A stretch of DNA of 5,499 bases. Source: an uncultured Polynucleobacter sp. GTDB taxonomy: Bacteria; Pseudomonadota; Gammaproteobacteria; Burkholderiales; Burkholderiaceae. Positions 1 through 5,499 of the stretch are shown piece after piece. A program made the translations under genes and the position numbers. Each line of letters starts with the position of its first letter. Position 1 is the stretch's first letter. Location: positions 1 through 5,499 of the forward strand of contig CALKUJ010000253.1 of assembly GCA_937996825.1 (NCBI GenBank). Reading direction: 5' to 3'. The notes under the pieces were generated by a model, which had not been told where the DNA came from, ran no database searches, and saw only the letters and a list, made by a program, of their open reading frames with translations.

Positions 1-229
1 AAAGAATGGCGACGCCGTTATAAGTTTTTTGTCCAGCAACTAAAGCGTAATAACCTGCCGCTTCAAGCTCAGCAAATGGAAATTTATCTTCCGTGAGTTT
101 TAACTCTTGCAGGCAAAGAGCATCAATGGGGGCCTTAAGAGCGTCTTGCGCAGCCAACCATTGCAAAAGATGAGGCAGACGAACTTTGATGGAATTGACG
201 TTCCAAGTTGCAAGACGAATAGCAGACAT
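1..229 (-). CDS. xthA: Exodeoxyribonuclease III, N-terminal 76 codons (3' end beyond the window)
   Basis: The reverse strand from the ATG at 229 stays open to the window edge and gives a protein starting MSAIRLATWNVNSIKVR. It matches the start of the ExoIII/AP endonuclease family (endonuclease-exonuclease-phosphatase fold), a DNA-repair enzyme that cuts abasic sites and degrades one strand of duplex DNA 3' to 5'. Visible family residues are Asn10 in the TWN motif (equivalent to Asn7 of E. coli ExoIII), the metal-binding Glu42 in LCLQELK, the FPFAEL segment, and GQKTYNGVAIL, matching the HGQKGHYGVALL region of E. coli. The remaining two thirds, with the catalytic His and Asp, lies outside the window. 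The start is the only ATG giving a normal family N-terminus; no strong Shine-Dalgarno sequence precedes it. The gene lies 60 bp downstream of ntrC on the same strand. It could be reached by read-through or use its own weak promoter. Confidence 0.93.
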   Translation of the reverse strand, partial: MSAIRLATWNVNSIKVRLPHLLQWLAAQDALKAPIDALCLQELKLTEDKFPFAELEAAGYYALVAGQKTYNGVAIL

Positions 230-246
230 AAGTAGGTTTATTTCAA

Positions 247-275
247 AATAATCGCTCTATTATGAACGCTATCAA
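247..275 (-). promoter_or_regulatory. Possible sigma-70-type promoter for xthA
   Basis: On the reverse strand the ntrC-xthA gap holds TTGATA (275-270, five of six matches to the -35 consensus), a 17-bp spacer, then ATTATT (252-247, three of six matches to the -10). Transcription would start near 240 and give a very short leader. A better -10 word, CATAAT, lies inside the spacer but has no -35 at a usable distance. This is a weak call from base matching only. The gap shows no terminator hairpin, so read-through from ntrC is equally possible. Confidence 0.25.
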
Positions 276-289
276 GCTGAGCAACTAAT

Positions 290-1735
290 TTAAGTATCAA
301 TACCAAGTTCTTGAAGTTTTCTGGTGATTGTATTTCTACCAATACCCAAACGTTCCGCAGCTTCAACGCGACGACCTCTAGTGACCTCTAAAGCTGCTGT
401 TAGAACAGCTTTTTCAAATTTAGTTTCTAGAATATTGAAAACATCTCTACCGCCATCTTGCAAAAGTTGCTTAGCCAATAAAGCAAGGCCAGACTCCCAA
501 TCACCCGTATTGGCTGATTTAAATTTAGTCACCAACTCAGCAGAAACGCCTTCAGGGAGTTCCGCACCTATCTCAATCACGTCTGGCGGTAAATCTTGCG
601 CCCCAATGACTTGAGCTGGCGCCATCACAGTCAACCAGTGACATAAATTTTCTAGCTGTCTCACGTTACCAGGGAATGGTAATTGTGAAATTGCCAATAA
701 AGCATCGTCTGATAAACGCTTGGCATCCATACTCAAAGACTTGGCAGAGGTCTGCATAAAATGACGAGCCAGCAATGGAATGTCTTCCTTGCGCTCGCGC
801 AATGATGGTAAACGCAGACGAATCACATTCAAGCGATGGAACAAGTCTTCTCTGAACAAACCTTCAGCAACACGTGCTTCAAGATTTTGGTGAGTTGCCG
901 CGATGACTCGAACATTGGCCTTGAGAGAGTCATGGCCACCAACTCTGTAGAAATGGCCATCTGACAATACACGCAGTAAGCGTGTTTGGAGATCAAATGG
1001 CATATCACCGATTTCATCTAAAAATAAAGTACCGCCCTCCGCTTGTTCAAAGCGACCACGTCTCATGGTTTGAGCTCCGGTAAAGGCGCCTCTTTCATGA
1101 CCAAATAACTCGGACTCTAGTAAGTCTTTTGGAATGGCTGCTGTATTTAAAGCGATGAAGGGACCACCTGCTCTTGGACTATGTTTATGTAAAGCTCTGG
1201 CCACCAGCTCTTTACCGGTACCAGACTCACCAGTGATGAGAACAGTCACATTCGATTGAGACAAGCGACCGATGACCCTGAAAACATCCTGCATGGCTGG
1301 TGCTTGACCAAGAATCTCAGTGGTTTCTTGCATGCGCACCGCACCCTCTTGAGTTTGATTCTGCAATCTCAAACTCTCGTCGACAGCTCGACGAATCAAT
1401 TCAATTGATTTCGCAATATCAAAAGGTTTGGTGATGTATTCAAAAGCACCACCTTGGAAAGAGGAAACAGCTGAATCAAGATCAGAATAAGCCGTCATGA
1501 TGATCACTGGAACATGAGGATGCTCGGCTTTGACTTGCTGTAACAAATCAATGCCATTACCCCTAGGCATACGAATGTCAGAAATTAAAACCTGTGGCTC
1601 TTCTTTATTATCAAAAGCATCTAATACGTCTTGAGGGTTGCTAAAACTGCGATAAGGCATGTTCTCGCGTTGCAATGCTTTCTCTAATACCCAACGTATT
1701 GATTGATCATCATCCACAATCCAAACAGGCTTCAT
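290..1735 (-). CDS. ntrC: Nitrogen regulatory response regulator NtrC (sigma-54-dependent activator)
   Basis: A 481-residue protein with the full NtrC architecture. The receiver domain (about 1-120) has acidic residues Asp9/Asp10, phosphoacceptor Asp53 in ISDIRMP, Thr81 and Lys103 (ITKPFD). The AAA+ domain (about 140-375) has Walker A GESGTGKE (169-176), the sigma-54-contacting GAFTGA loop (216-221), Walker B GGTLFLDE (234-241) and the sensor II segment GNVRQLEN (356-363). A Fis-type helix-turn-helix lies at about 440-480 (AAERLGIGRNTITRKL). The stretch WLTVMA after sensor II is characteristic of NtrC among related activators. By family knowledge, NtrC~P oligomerises on enhancers and remodels the sigma-54 RNA polymerase closed complex using ATP. 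The start is 15 bp after the ntrB stop with only a weak CGGA ribosome site, so expression is probably coupled to ntrB. All key residues are present and nothing is truncated. Its likely targets are the two dyads upstream of glnA. Confidence 0.97.
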   Translation of the reverse strand: MKPVWIVDDDQSIRWVLEKALQRENMPYRSFSNPQDVLDAFDNKEEPQVLISDIRMPRGNGIDLLQQVKAEHPHVPVIIMTAYSDLDSAVSSFQGGAFEYITKPFDIAKSIELIRRAVDESLRLQNQTQEGAVRMQETTEILGQAPAMQDVFRVIGRLSQSNVTVLITGESGTGKELVARALHKHSPRAGGPFIALNTAAIPKDLLESELFGHERGAFTGAQTMRRGRFEQAEGGTLFLDEIGDMPFDLQTRLLRVLSDGHFYRVGGHDSLKANVRVIAATHQNLEARVAEGLFREDLFHRLNVIRLRLPSLRERKEDIPLLARHFMQTSAKSLSMDAKRLSDDALLAISQLPFPGNVRQLENLCHWLTVMAPAQVIGAQDLPPDVIEIGAELPEGVSAELVTKFKSANTGDWESGLALLAKQLLQDGGRDVFNILETKFEKAVLTAALEVTRGRRVEAAERLGIGRNTITRKLQELGIDT

Positions 1736-1750
1736 ATCAATATCCGATTC

Positions 1751-2881
1751 TTATTGTTTTCCTTCCGTTTTTAAACGGAAAGGTAATTGCATTTGAAAAT
1801 CAGTTGTTCCAGGTTTGCTGGTACAACCAATAAAACCATAATGTTGCTGTACATATGTTTGTGCCAAAGTCAGACCCAAACCGCTACCACCCTCGGTACC
1901 GGAGACCAAAGGAAAGAAAATTTTGTCTTTGATTTCTTCAGGTATGCCAGGACCGTTATCAATCACATGCAAATCTAATGCCAGTTTGTAGCGTTGCTTA
2001 TTAATCGTGACATTGCGAACCACTCTGGTGGTGAGTTCTATCTCAGCATCACCCTGTTCGATTCTGCTTCTTAATGCTTGAGCTGCGTTATGAACGATAT
2101 TCAATACAGCTTGAATCAAAGCTTCTTTATCACCTAAAAGATCAGGCAGACTGATGTCGTAATTTCTTTTGATTTTTAGACCGCTTGGAAATTCAGCCAG
2201 TACCAAGCTTCTGACTCGCTCTAGCACCTCATGAATATTCAAGAAATCATCAATGTGCGGCTTCCTGTGGGGAGCTAGCAGTCTATCGACCAAACTTTGG
2301 AGTCGATCAGATTCTTTGATAATGACCTGCGTGTACTCATGCAAGGCTTTATCAGGAAGTTCATACTCTAAAAGCTGTGCCGCCCCTCTGATACCACCCA
2401 AGGGATTCTTGATTTCATGAGCCAAATTGCGCATCAAAGTTTTATTGGCTTCTACCTGCTGAACCAGTCGATCATCTCGCTCACTGCGTAATTGCTGTTC
2501 TAAGGGGAACCATTCAATCAGGAGTAAATCTGGATGATTGAGTGCTCCAACAACAACGTGGGCATGAATGGGGTCATGATCAGCTCGTGCTGGGCCTGAA
2601 TGAAGGATCAAATCTTGACGTTGAGATTGAATCTCTTCAGTCTTGATTGCGTCAAGCATTTGAAAGAGCTCTGGGTTGTGACCAAACAAATCATGCAAAT
2701 TCATACCTTCTAGCAATTTGCTAGAGATATCTAAGCTGACTTCAGCTATGGGGTTAGCATAAACGACCATCTGATGGCTGTAATCAACAATCAGAATGGC
2801 GTTAGGGAACTCATCCCAAACACTGTGCGGAGAAAAAAGGGCAGCTACTGCTGCCCCTTCTTTGCTTGGTTTGCGCAACAT
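1751..2881 (-). CDS. ntrB: Nitrogen sensor histidine kinase/phosphatase NtrB
   Basis: A 376-residue cytosolic kinase with no membrane segment, as expected for NtrB. The N-terminal PAS-like domain (about 20-130) contains FPNAILIVD and VVYANPIAE, aligning with the start of E. coli GlnL. The dimerisation/phosphoacceptor helix has His155 in NLAHEIKNPLGG. The ATPase domain has the N box NIVHNAAQA (261-269), G1 DNGPGIP (308-314) and G2 GGSGLGL (331-337). By family knowledge it phosphorylates NtrC in nitrogen limitation and dephosphorylates it when bound by PII. The ATG at 2881 is preferred because the PAS domain begins by about residue 20 and no other ATG, GTG or TTG lies in between except TTG at codon 2. 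An AAGG about 12 nt upstream is a slightly distant ribosome site. The gene follows glnA by 30 bp. The oddity is a terminator-like hairpin within codons 9-18, described separately. Confidence 0.96.
   Translation of the reverse strand: MLRKPSKEGAAVAALFSPHSVWDEFPNAILIVDYSHQMVVYANPIAEVSLDISSKLLEGMNLHDLFGHNPELFQMLDAIKTEEIQSQRQDLILHSGPARADHDPIHAHVVVGALNHPDLLLIEWFPLEQQLRSERDDRLVQQVEANKTLMRNLAHEIKNPLGGIRGAAQLLEYELPDKALHEYTQVIIKESDRLQSLVDRLLAPHRKPHIDDFLNIHEVLERVRSLVLAEFPSGLKIKRNYDISLPDLLGDKEALIQAVLNIVHNAAQALRSRIEQGDAEIELTTRVVRNVTINKQRYKLALDLHVIDNGPGIPEEIKDKIFFPLVSGTEGGSGLGLTLAQTYVQQHYGFIGCTSKPGTTDFQMQLPFRLKTEGKQ
2833..2857 (-). terminator. Intrinsic-terminator-like hairpin inside the ntrB 5' coding region
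   Basis: On the transcribed (reverse) strand GGGCAGC (2856-2850), loop AGTA (2849-2846) and GCTGCCC (2845-2839) form a perfect 7-bp GC-rich stem, followed directly by six T (2838-2833). A preceding G at 2857 can add a wobble pair, and the A-rich stretch before it can pair with part of the T run. This is the standard form of a rho-independent terminator. It begins 24 nt after the A of the ntrB ATG and encodes residues of the GAAVAALF segment. A translating ribosome would prevent the hairpin from forming, so it may act as a conditional attenuator between glnA and ntrBC. The structure is seen directly; the function is inferred. Confidence 0.5.
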
Positions 2882-2889
2882 ACCTGCGC
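2873..2889 (-). promoter_or_regulatory. Small hairpin with the ntrB start codon in its loop
   Basis: On the transcribed strand GCGCA (2889-2885) pairs with TGCGC (2877-2873) around a 7-nt loop GGTATGT that holds the ntrB ATG. The stem is short but mostly G-C. It lies between the AAGG ribosome site and the terminator-like hairpin that starts 15 nt further on. It could tune initiation of ntrB, and through that the downstream hairpin. A 5-bp stem can arise by chance, so the regulatory reading is tentative. Confidence 0.25.
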
Positions 2890-2911
2890 TCTACCTTCTC
2901 TAGTCTCTCGA

Positions 2912-4327
2912 TTAGAGTGAGTAGTACATATCGAACTCGACTGGGTGAGCAGCCATACGGAAGCGAGTAACTTCTTCCATCTTCAATTCGATATACGCAT
3001 CTAGCATTGAGTTTGTGAACACACCGCCACGAGTCAAGAACTCACGGTCAGCATTCAATGCATCCAATGCTTGATCCAAGCTATTACATACTGTTGGGAT
3101 CTTTGCATCTTCTTCTGGTGGCAAGTCATACAAATTCTTGTCAGCAGCTTCACCTGGATGAATCTTGTTCTGGATACCGTCTAAACCAGCCATCATCAAT
3201 GCTGAGAAGCACAAGTATGGGTTAGCCAATGGGTCTGGGAAACGAGTCTCAATACGGCGGCCTTTTGGATTAGCCACGTGTGGAATACGGATTGAAGCAG
3301 AACGGTTACGTGCTGAGTAAGCCAACTTCACTGGAGCTTCAAAGCCTGGAACCAAACGCTTGTATGAGTTTGTACCTGGGTTAGTAATCGCATTCAATGC
3401 CTTAGCGTGCTTGATGATGCCGCCGATGTAGAACAATGCGAATTCTGACAAACCTGCGTAACCGTTACCAGCAAACAAGTTCTCGCCGTTCTTCCAAATA
3501 GATTGGTGAACGTGCATACCAGAACCGTTATCGCCAACTACTGGCTTAGGCATGAAAGTTGCTGTCTTGCCATAAGCATGCGCAACGTTTTGAATGACAT
3601 ACTTCTGCCAGATAGTCCAGTCAGCGCGTTGTACCAATGTGCTGAACTTAGTACCCAATTCGTTTTGGCCTTGACCAGCAACTTCATGGTGATGAACTTC
3701 AACTGGAATACCCAATGATTCAAGAATCAAACACATTTCAGAACGCATGTCTTGGAATGTATCTACAGGAGCAACTGGGAAGTAGCCGCCTTTTTTACCT
3801 GGACGGTGACCAGTGTTACCGCCTTCGATTTCAGCAGCTGAAGACCATGGAGCCTCTTCGGAATCAATCTTCACGAAGCAACCCTGCATGTCAGCACCCC
3901 AACGAACGCCGTCAAAAATAAAGAATTCTGGCTCTGGACCAAAGTAAGCTGTATCGCCCAAACCAGTGCTCTTCAAATAGGCTTCAGCGCGCTTAGCAAT
4001 AGAACGTGGGTCACGGTCATAACCTTTGCCATCAGCTGGCTCGATTACGTCACATGTAAGAACCAATGTTGGCTCTTCATAGAATGGATCAATGTAAGCA
4101 GCTGTTGGATCTGGTTTGAGCAACATGTCTGATGCTTCAATACCCTTCCAACCAGCAATAGAAGAACCGTCAAATGCATGACCGCTCTCAAATTTGTCTT
4201 CGTCAAAAGCAGAGATAGGAACTGTCGTGTGTTGTTCTTTACCCTTTGTATCTACAAAGCGGAAATCAACGAAAGTACATTCTTTCTCTTTAACTAACTT
4301 CATCACATCAGCGACGGTCTTCGTCAT
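2912..4327 (-). CDS. glnA: Glutamine synthetase, type I (GSI-beta)
   Basis: A 471-residue, full-length type I glutamine synthetase that makes glutamine from glutamate, ammonia and ATP; the family forms cytosolic dodecamers. Visible motifs are Asp53 in FDGSSIAGW (equivalent to E. coli Asp50), metal-binding Glu132 and Glu134 in GPEPEFF, VHHHEVAGQGQNEL (211-224), the ATP/metal-site region GDNGSGMHVHQS (265-276, with His272), Glu330 in PGFEAPVK, NRSASIRIP (341-349) and Arg362 in RIETRFPDP. Tyr400 in KNLYDLPPEE is the adenylylation site, and with the extra segment around 158-182 it marks the GSI-beta subtype controlled by adenylyltransferase GlnE (not in the window). The start at 4327 has a strong AGGAG ribosome site 6 nt upstream. 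The gene follows a 205-bp control region with a sigma-54 promoter and NtrC sites, and it heads the ntrB-ntrC cluster. Confidence 0.99.
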   Translation of the reverse strand: MTKTVADVMKLVKEKECTFVDFRFVDTKGKEQHTTVPISAFDEDKFESGHAFDGSSIAGWKGIEASDMLLKPDPTAAYIDPFYEEPTLVLTCDVIEPADGKGYDRDPRSIAKRAEAYLKSTGLGDTAYFGPEPEFFIFDGVRWGADMQGCFVKIDSEEAPWSSAAEIEGGNTGHRPGKKGGYFPVAPVDTFQDMRSEMCLILESLGIPVEVHHHEVAGQGQNELGTKFSTLVQRADWTIWQKYVIQNVAHAYGKTATFMPKPVVGDNGSGMHVHQSIWKNGENLFAGNGYAGLSEFALFYIGGIIKHAKALNAITNPGTNSYKRLVPGFEAPVKLAYSARNRSASIRIPHVANPKGRRIETRFPDPLANPYLCFSALMMAGLDGIQNKIHPGEAADKNLYDLPPEEDAKIPTVCNSLDQALDALNADREFLTRGGVFTNSMLDAYIELKMEEVTRFRMAAHPVEFDMYYSL

Positions 4328-4333
4328 GCAAAT

Positions 4334-4338
4334 CTCCT
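4334..4338 (-). promoter_or_regulatory. Ribosome binding site of glnA
   Basis: On the reverse strand AGGAG, within AGAGGAGA, lies 6 nt before the glnA ATG. It is the clearest Shine-Dalgarno sequence in the window and fixes the glnA start. It contrasts with the weak sites before ntrB, ntrC and xthA, in line with glnA being needed at much higher levels than its regulators. Confidence 0.85.
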
Positions 4339-4390
4339 CTATTAACTAAATTCGGAATTAAAACTTAAGGCATACACCCTTGTTTATTCC

Positions 4391-4408
4391 AGGCACCAAA
4401 CATGCCTT
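4391..4408 (-). promoter_or_regulatory. Sigma-54 (-24/-12) promoter of glnA
   Basis: The reverse strand reads AGGCATGTTTGGTGCC, with GG at 4406-4405, exactly 10 bp, then GC at 4394-4393. This fits the consensus TGGCACG-N4-TTGCW at the invariant GG and GC, at CA and G of the first block and at TGC of the second. The predicted start of transcription is near 4381, leaving a leader of about 54 nt before the glnA ATG. Two NtrC-type dyads lie at about -84 and -136. This mirrors the known glnAp2 arrangement in enterics, where the main enhancer sites are near -108 and -140. The promoter is expected to fire under nitrogen limitation with NtrC~P. Confidence 0.8.
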
Positions 4409-4456
4409 ATGGATGTATGTAATTTACTGAAGCAAACAAATGGGAACTCTCATTAT

Positions 4457-4473
4457 TGCACTGTTTAAGTGCT
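4457..4473. promoter_or_regulatory. NtrC binding site, promoter-proximal
   Basis: The plus strand reads TGCACTGTTTAAGTGCT, a dyad TGCACT-N5-AGTGCT that fits the NtrC consensus TGCACY-N5-RGTGCW. Its right half ends in GCT like a known enteric glnA site. Its centre (4465) is about 84 bp upstream of the predicted start of transcription. An AT-rich word that could serve as a -10 (AATAAT on the reverse strand, 4457-4452) touches its edge. If a constitutive promoter exists there, NtrC would be placed to repress it, but no convincing -35 is seen. Confidence 0.75.
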
Positions 4474-4503
4474 GAAATATCCCTCAGATAAGCTCAAATA
4501 CCC

Positions 4504-4534
4504 CTATTTGCACCTTTTTAGTGCAAATAGTTTT
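4504..4534 (+). terminator. Perfect 10-bp inverted repeat with a short T tail (possible weak plus-strand terminator)
   Basis: CTATTTGCAC (4504-4513) and GTGCAAATAG (4521-4530) are exact reverse complements around a 7-nt loop, followed on the plus strand by TTTT. On the minus strand the stem is followed by GGGGTATTTG with no T run, so it is not a good terminator for the gene ending at 4533. The simplest explanation is the NtrC dyad inside it. The terminator reading matters only if a plus-strand transcript exists here. Confidence 0.25.
4509..4525. promoter_or_regulatory. NtrC binding site, promoter-distal
   Basis: The plus strand reads TGCACCTTTTTAGTGCA; the reverse strand reads TGCACT-AAAAA-GGTGCA. 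Both fit the NtrC consensus at every specified position, making this the stronger of the two sites. The dyad extends to a perfect 10-bp inverted repeat (4504-4513 with 4521-4530). Its centre (4517) is 52 bp from that of the proximal site, close to five helical turns, so both dimers would face the same side of the DNA. It starts 8 bp after the stop codon of the upstream gene. Confidence 0.8.
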
Positions 4535-5411
4535 AGACGATATCGTGGATTTCGTAACCCAGCTCTTGGGTGCCTGCCCTGAGGGCAATCCAGGCGCTTT
4601 CTAGAAGGTTGGCATTGCCTTTAATACCCAACTCAATATGGCGCTGGGCGTACACGCCACCCCTGGTGGCATCTCCTACTGATGGCAAGCTAAAGACCTT
4701 CACCCCAGGAAAGTTGGCCTCTATACGCTCCATTAAGGGAGTCAAAGTTGACTCAATCCCCTTCGGGACGATAAAACTCTGCTCAGCCCAATTCTCTTGG
4801 TGGAATAGATCCTTGTAATGCATATCTAAACACCAAGCCATCATCGGCGCTGCCATTACCGGGAAGCCTGGCACAAAGTGATGCTCCTGAATTCGAAAGC
4901 CTGGAATTTGGTTGTAGGGGTTTGGAATGATTTCGCTGCCAATCGGAAATTCACCCATCTTGAATCGATGTTGATTTTCTGTAGTGCTGAGATCTGCCTT
5001 CATCGGATCCCCTTCTGCCATCGACTGAATTCTGCCGGCAATCAATTCTTTTGCAGTTGGGTGCAATTCAATTTTTGTACCTAAGGCTAAAGCAGCGCAT
5101 TGACGAGTATGGTCATCTGGCGTTGCGCCAATACCGCCTGTACTAAACACGACATCGCCGCTTACAAAGCTCTCTTTTAGCGTGGCAGTAATTTGCGCAG
5201 GATCATCGGCAACATATTTAGCCCAGGCAAGGCTGAGGCCACGCTCGTTGAGAAGCTCAATCATTTTGCTCATGTGTTTGTCTTGACGGCGACCTGACAA
5301 GATTTCATCACCGATCACGATTAAACCGAAGCGACGTTGCGCTGCAGCTGCCACATCTTTTGGTTCGTCTATTTCAACTTTTTTCATTTCATCAACTATC
5401 TTATTAGCCAT
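4533..5411 (-). CDS. CinA-N/MoaB-type molybdopterin-binding-domain protein
   Basis: A 292-residue protein with one recognisable domain at about 28-190: RFGLIVIGDEILSG (28-40), the signature STGGIGATPDDHT (90-102), and FVPGFPVMAAPM (179-190), corresponding to the LPGVP segment of CinA. This is the MoCF-biosynthesis (MoaB/Mog) fold found in the N-terminal half of CinA. The C-terminal nicotinamide-nucleotide deamidase domain of full CinA is absent. The remaining 100 residues, with VFSLPSVGD and GVYAQRHIELGIKG, resemble the tail of stand-alone COG1058-like proteins often annotated as competence/damage-inducible protein A. The substrate is unknown: the fold binds molybdopterin or ADP-ribose-type nucleotides in relatives, so neither a cofactor nor a competence role should be assumed. 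The ATG at 5411 is 4 nt after the upstream stop, suggesting translational coupling. ATG at codon 9 is an alternative start, also without a clear ribosome site. Confidence 0.85.
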   Translation of the reverse strand: MANKIVDEMKKVEIDEPKDVAAAAQRRFGLIVIGDEILSGRRQDKHMSKMIELLNERGLSLAWAKYVADDPAQITATLKESFVSGDVVFSTGGIGATPDDHTRQCAALALGTKIELHPTAKELIAGRIQSMAEGDPMKADLSTTENQHRFKMGEFPIGSEIIPNPYNQIPGFRIQEHHFVPGFPVMAAPMMAWCLDMHYKDLFHQENWAEQSFIVPKGIESTLTPLMERIEANFPGVKVFSLPSVGDATRGGVYAQRHIELGIKGNANLLESAWIALRAGTQELGYEIHDIV

Positions 5412-5415
5412 CGTA

Positions 5416-5499
5416 TTAACCGTGAAACGGAAGTTCCATATCCACTACACGTGATTCCACTGTCAGCGCTTTATCCAACTCTTCCTCTCTCAGTTGCTT
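5416..5499 (-). CDS. C-terminal end of an unidentified protein (5' part beyond the window)
   Basis: The reverse strand is open from the window edge to a TAA at 5418-5416 and encodes 27 residues ending VVDMELPFHG. The visible part is highly charged (REEELDK), probably helical, and has no membrane segment or known motif. It is taken as a real gene end because its stop falls 4 nt before the ATG of the next gene on the same strand, the spacing expected within an operon. I do not recognise the family from so short a tail. A chance open frame of 27 codons cannot be excluded. Confidence 0.55.
   Translation of the reverse strand, partial: KQLREEELDKALTVESRVVDMELPFHG

Noticed and set aside
230..289. 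Possible terminator between ntrC and xthA
   Set aside because: I looked for stem plus T-run on both strands and found only short imperfect repeats around ctattatgaacgctat.
324..614. 96-codon plus-strand open frame opposite the ntrC 3' end
   Set aside because: It is antisense to the NtrC C-terminal domain, with a low-complexity serine/proline-rich product and no supporting signal.
1394..1410. Perfect 17-bp odd palindrome AATCAATT-C-AATTGATT inside ntrC
   Set aside because: It is explained by AT-rich codons of the SIELI segment after the receiver domain; there is no T run or regulatory context.
2709..2725. Perfect 17-bp odd palindrome TCTAGCAA-T-TTGCTAGA inside ntrB
   Set aside because: It lies in conserved coding sequence, has a 1-nt centre unsuited to a hairpin, and about one such repeat is expected by chance in a window of this size.
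2897..2916. CTCTA/TAGAG pairing over the glnA stop codon
   Set aside because: The stem is only 5 bp, AT-rich, and has no T run, so it is much weaker than the hairpin inside ntrB.
3503..3921. Open frames on both strands within glnA (for example 3503-3718 and 3715-3921 plus)
   Set aside because: They lie inside the highly conserved glnA coding sequence, show no family motifs and have no ribosome sites; they are shadows of the real frame.
4364..4397. Sigma-70-like pair TTGGTG-N17-TGTATG overlapping the glnA sigma-54 promoter
   Set aside because: It has only three consensus matches in each box; not enough to call a promoter.

Overview
The window is a chromosomal segment of a betaproteobacterium. 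All genes lie on the minus strand. Base composition is moderate and AT-leaning, unlike high-GC Burkholderia or Ralstonia. That, with the protein sequences and the order glnA-ntrB-ntrC next to an exonuclease III gene, suggests a Polynucleobacter-like member of the Burkholderiales. This placement is an inference from recognition, not from a search.

Layout in the direction of transcription, from high to low coordinates: the last 27 codons of an unidentified gene (5499-5416); a CinA/MoaB-type molybdopterin-binding-domain protein starting 4 nt later (5411-4533); a 205-bp intergenic control region (4532-4328); glnA, glutamine synthetase (4327-2912); ntrB, nitrogen sensor kinase (2881-1751); ntrC, sigma-54 activator (1735-290); a 60-bp gap; and the 5' part of an exonuclease III gene (229-1, running off the window).

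The core is a nitrogen-regulation operon. In the known family scheme, NtrB phosphorylates NtrC under nitrogen limitation. NtrC~P then binds enhancer sites upstream of glnA and activates sigma-54 RNA polymerase. The intergenic region carries all the expected parts: two 17-bp dyads matching the NtrC consensus TGCACY-N5-RGTGCW, 52 bp centre to centre (about five helical turns), and a GG-N10-GC sigma-54 promoter about 84 bp below the nearer dyad. NtrC therefore very probably autoregulates its own operon. Gaps of 30 bp (glnA-ntrB) and 15 bp (ntrB-ntrC) support co-transcription.

The most unusual signal is inside ntrB. Codons 9-18 encode a perfect 7-bp GC-rich hairpin with a 4-nt loop followed by six T on the transcribed strand, which has the form of an intrinsic terminator. 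Just upstream, the ntrB start codon sits in the loop of a second small hairpin. Together these suggest that ntrBC expression may be attenuated relative to glnA in a way that depends on translation of ntrB. A second, more speculative point is that the sigma-54 element is nearly symmetric. It reads as a plausible promoter on the plus strand too, facing a short untranslated stretch that ends in a perfect 10-bp hairpin plus four T. No mobile element, CRISPR array, tRNA or rRNA was seen.
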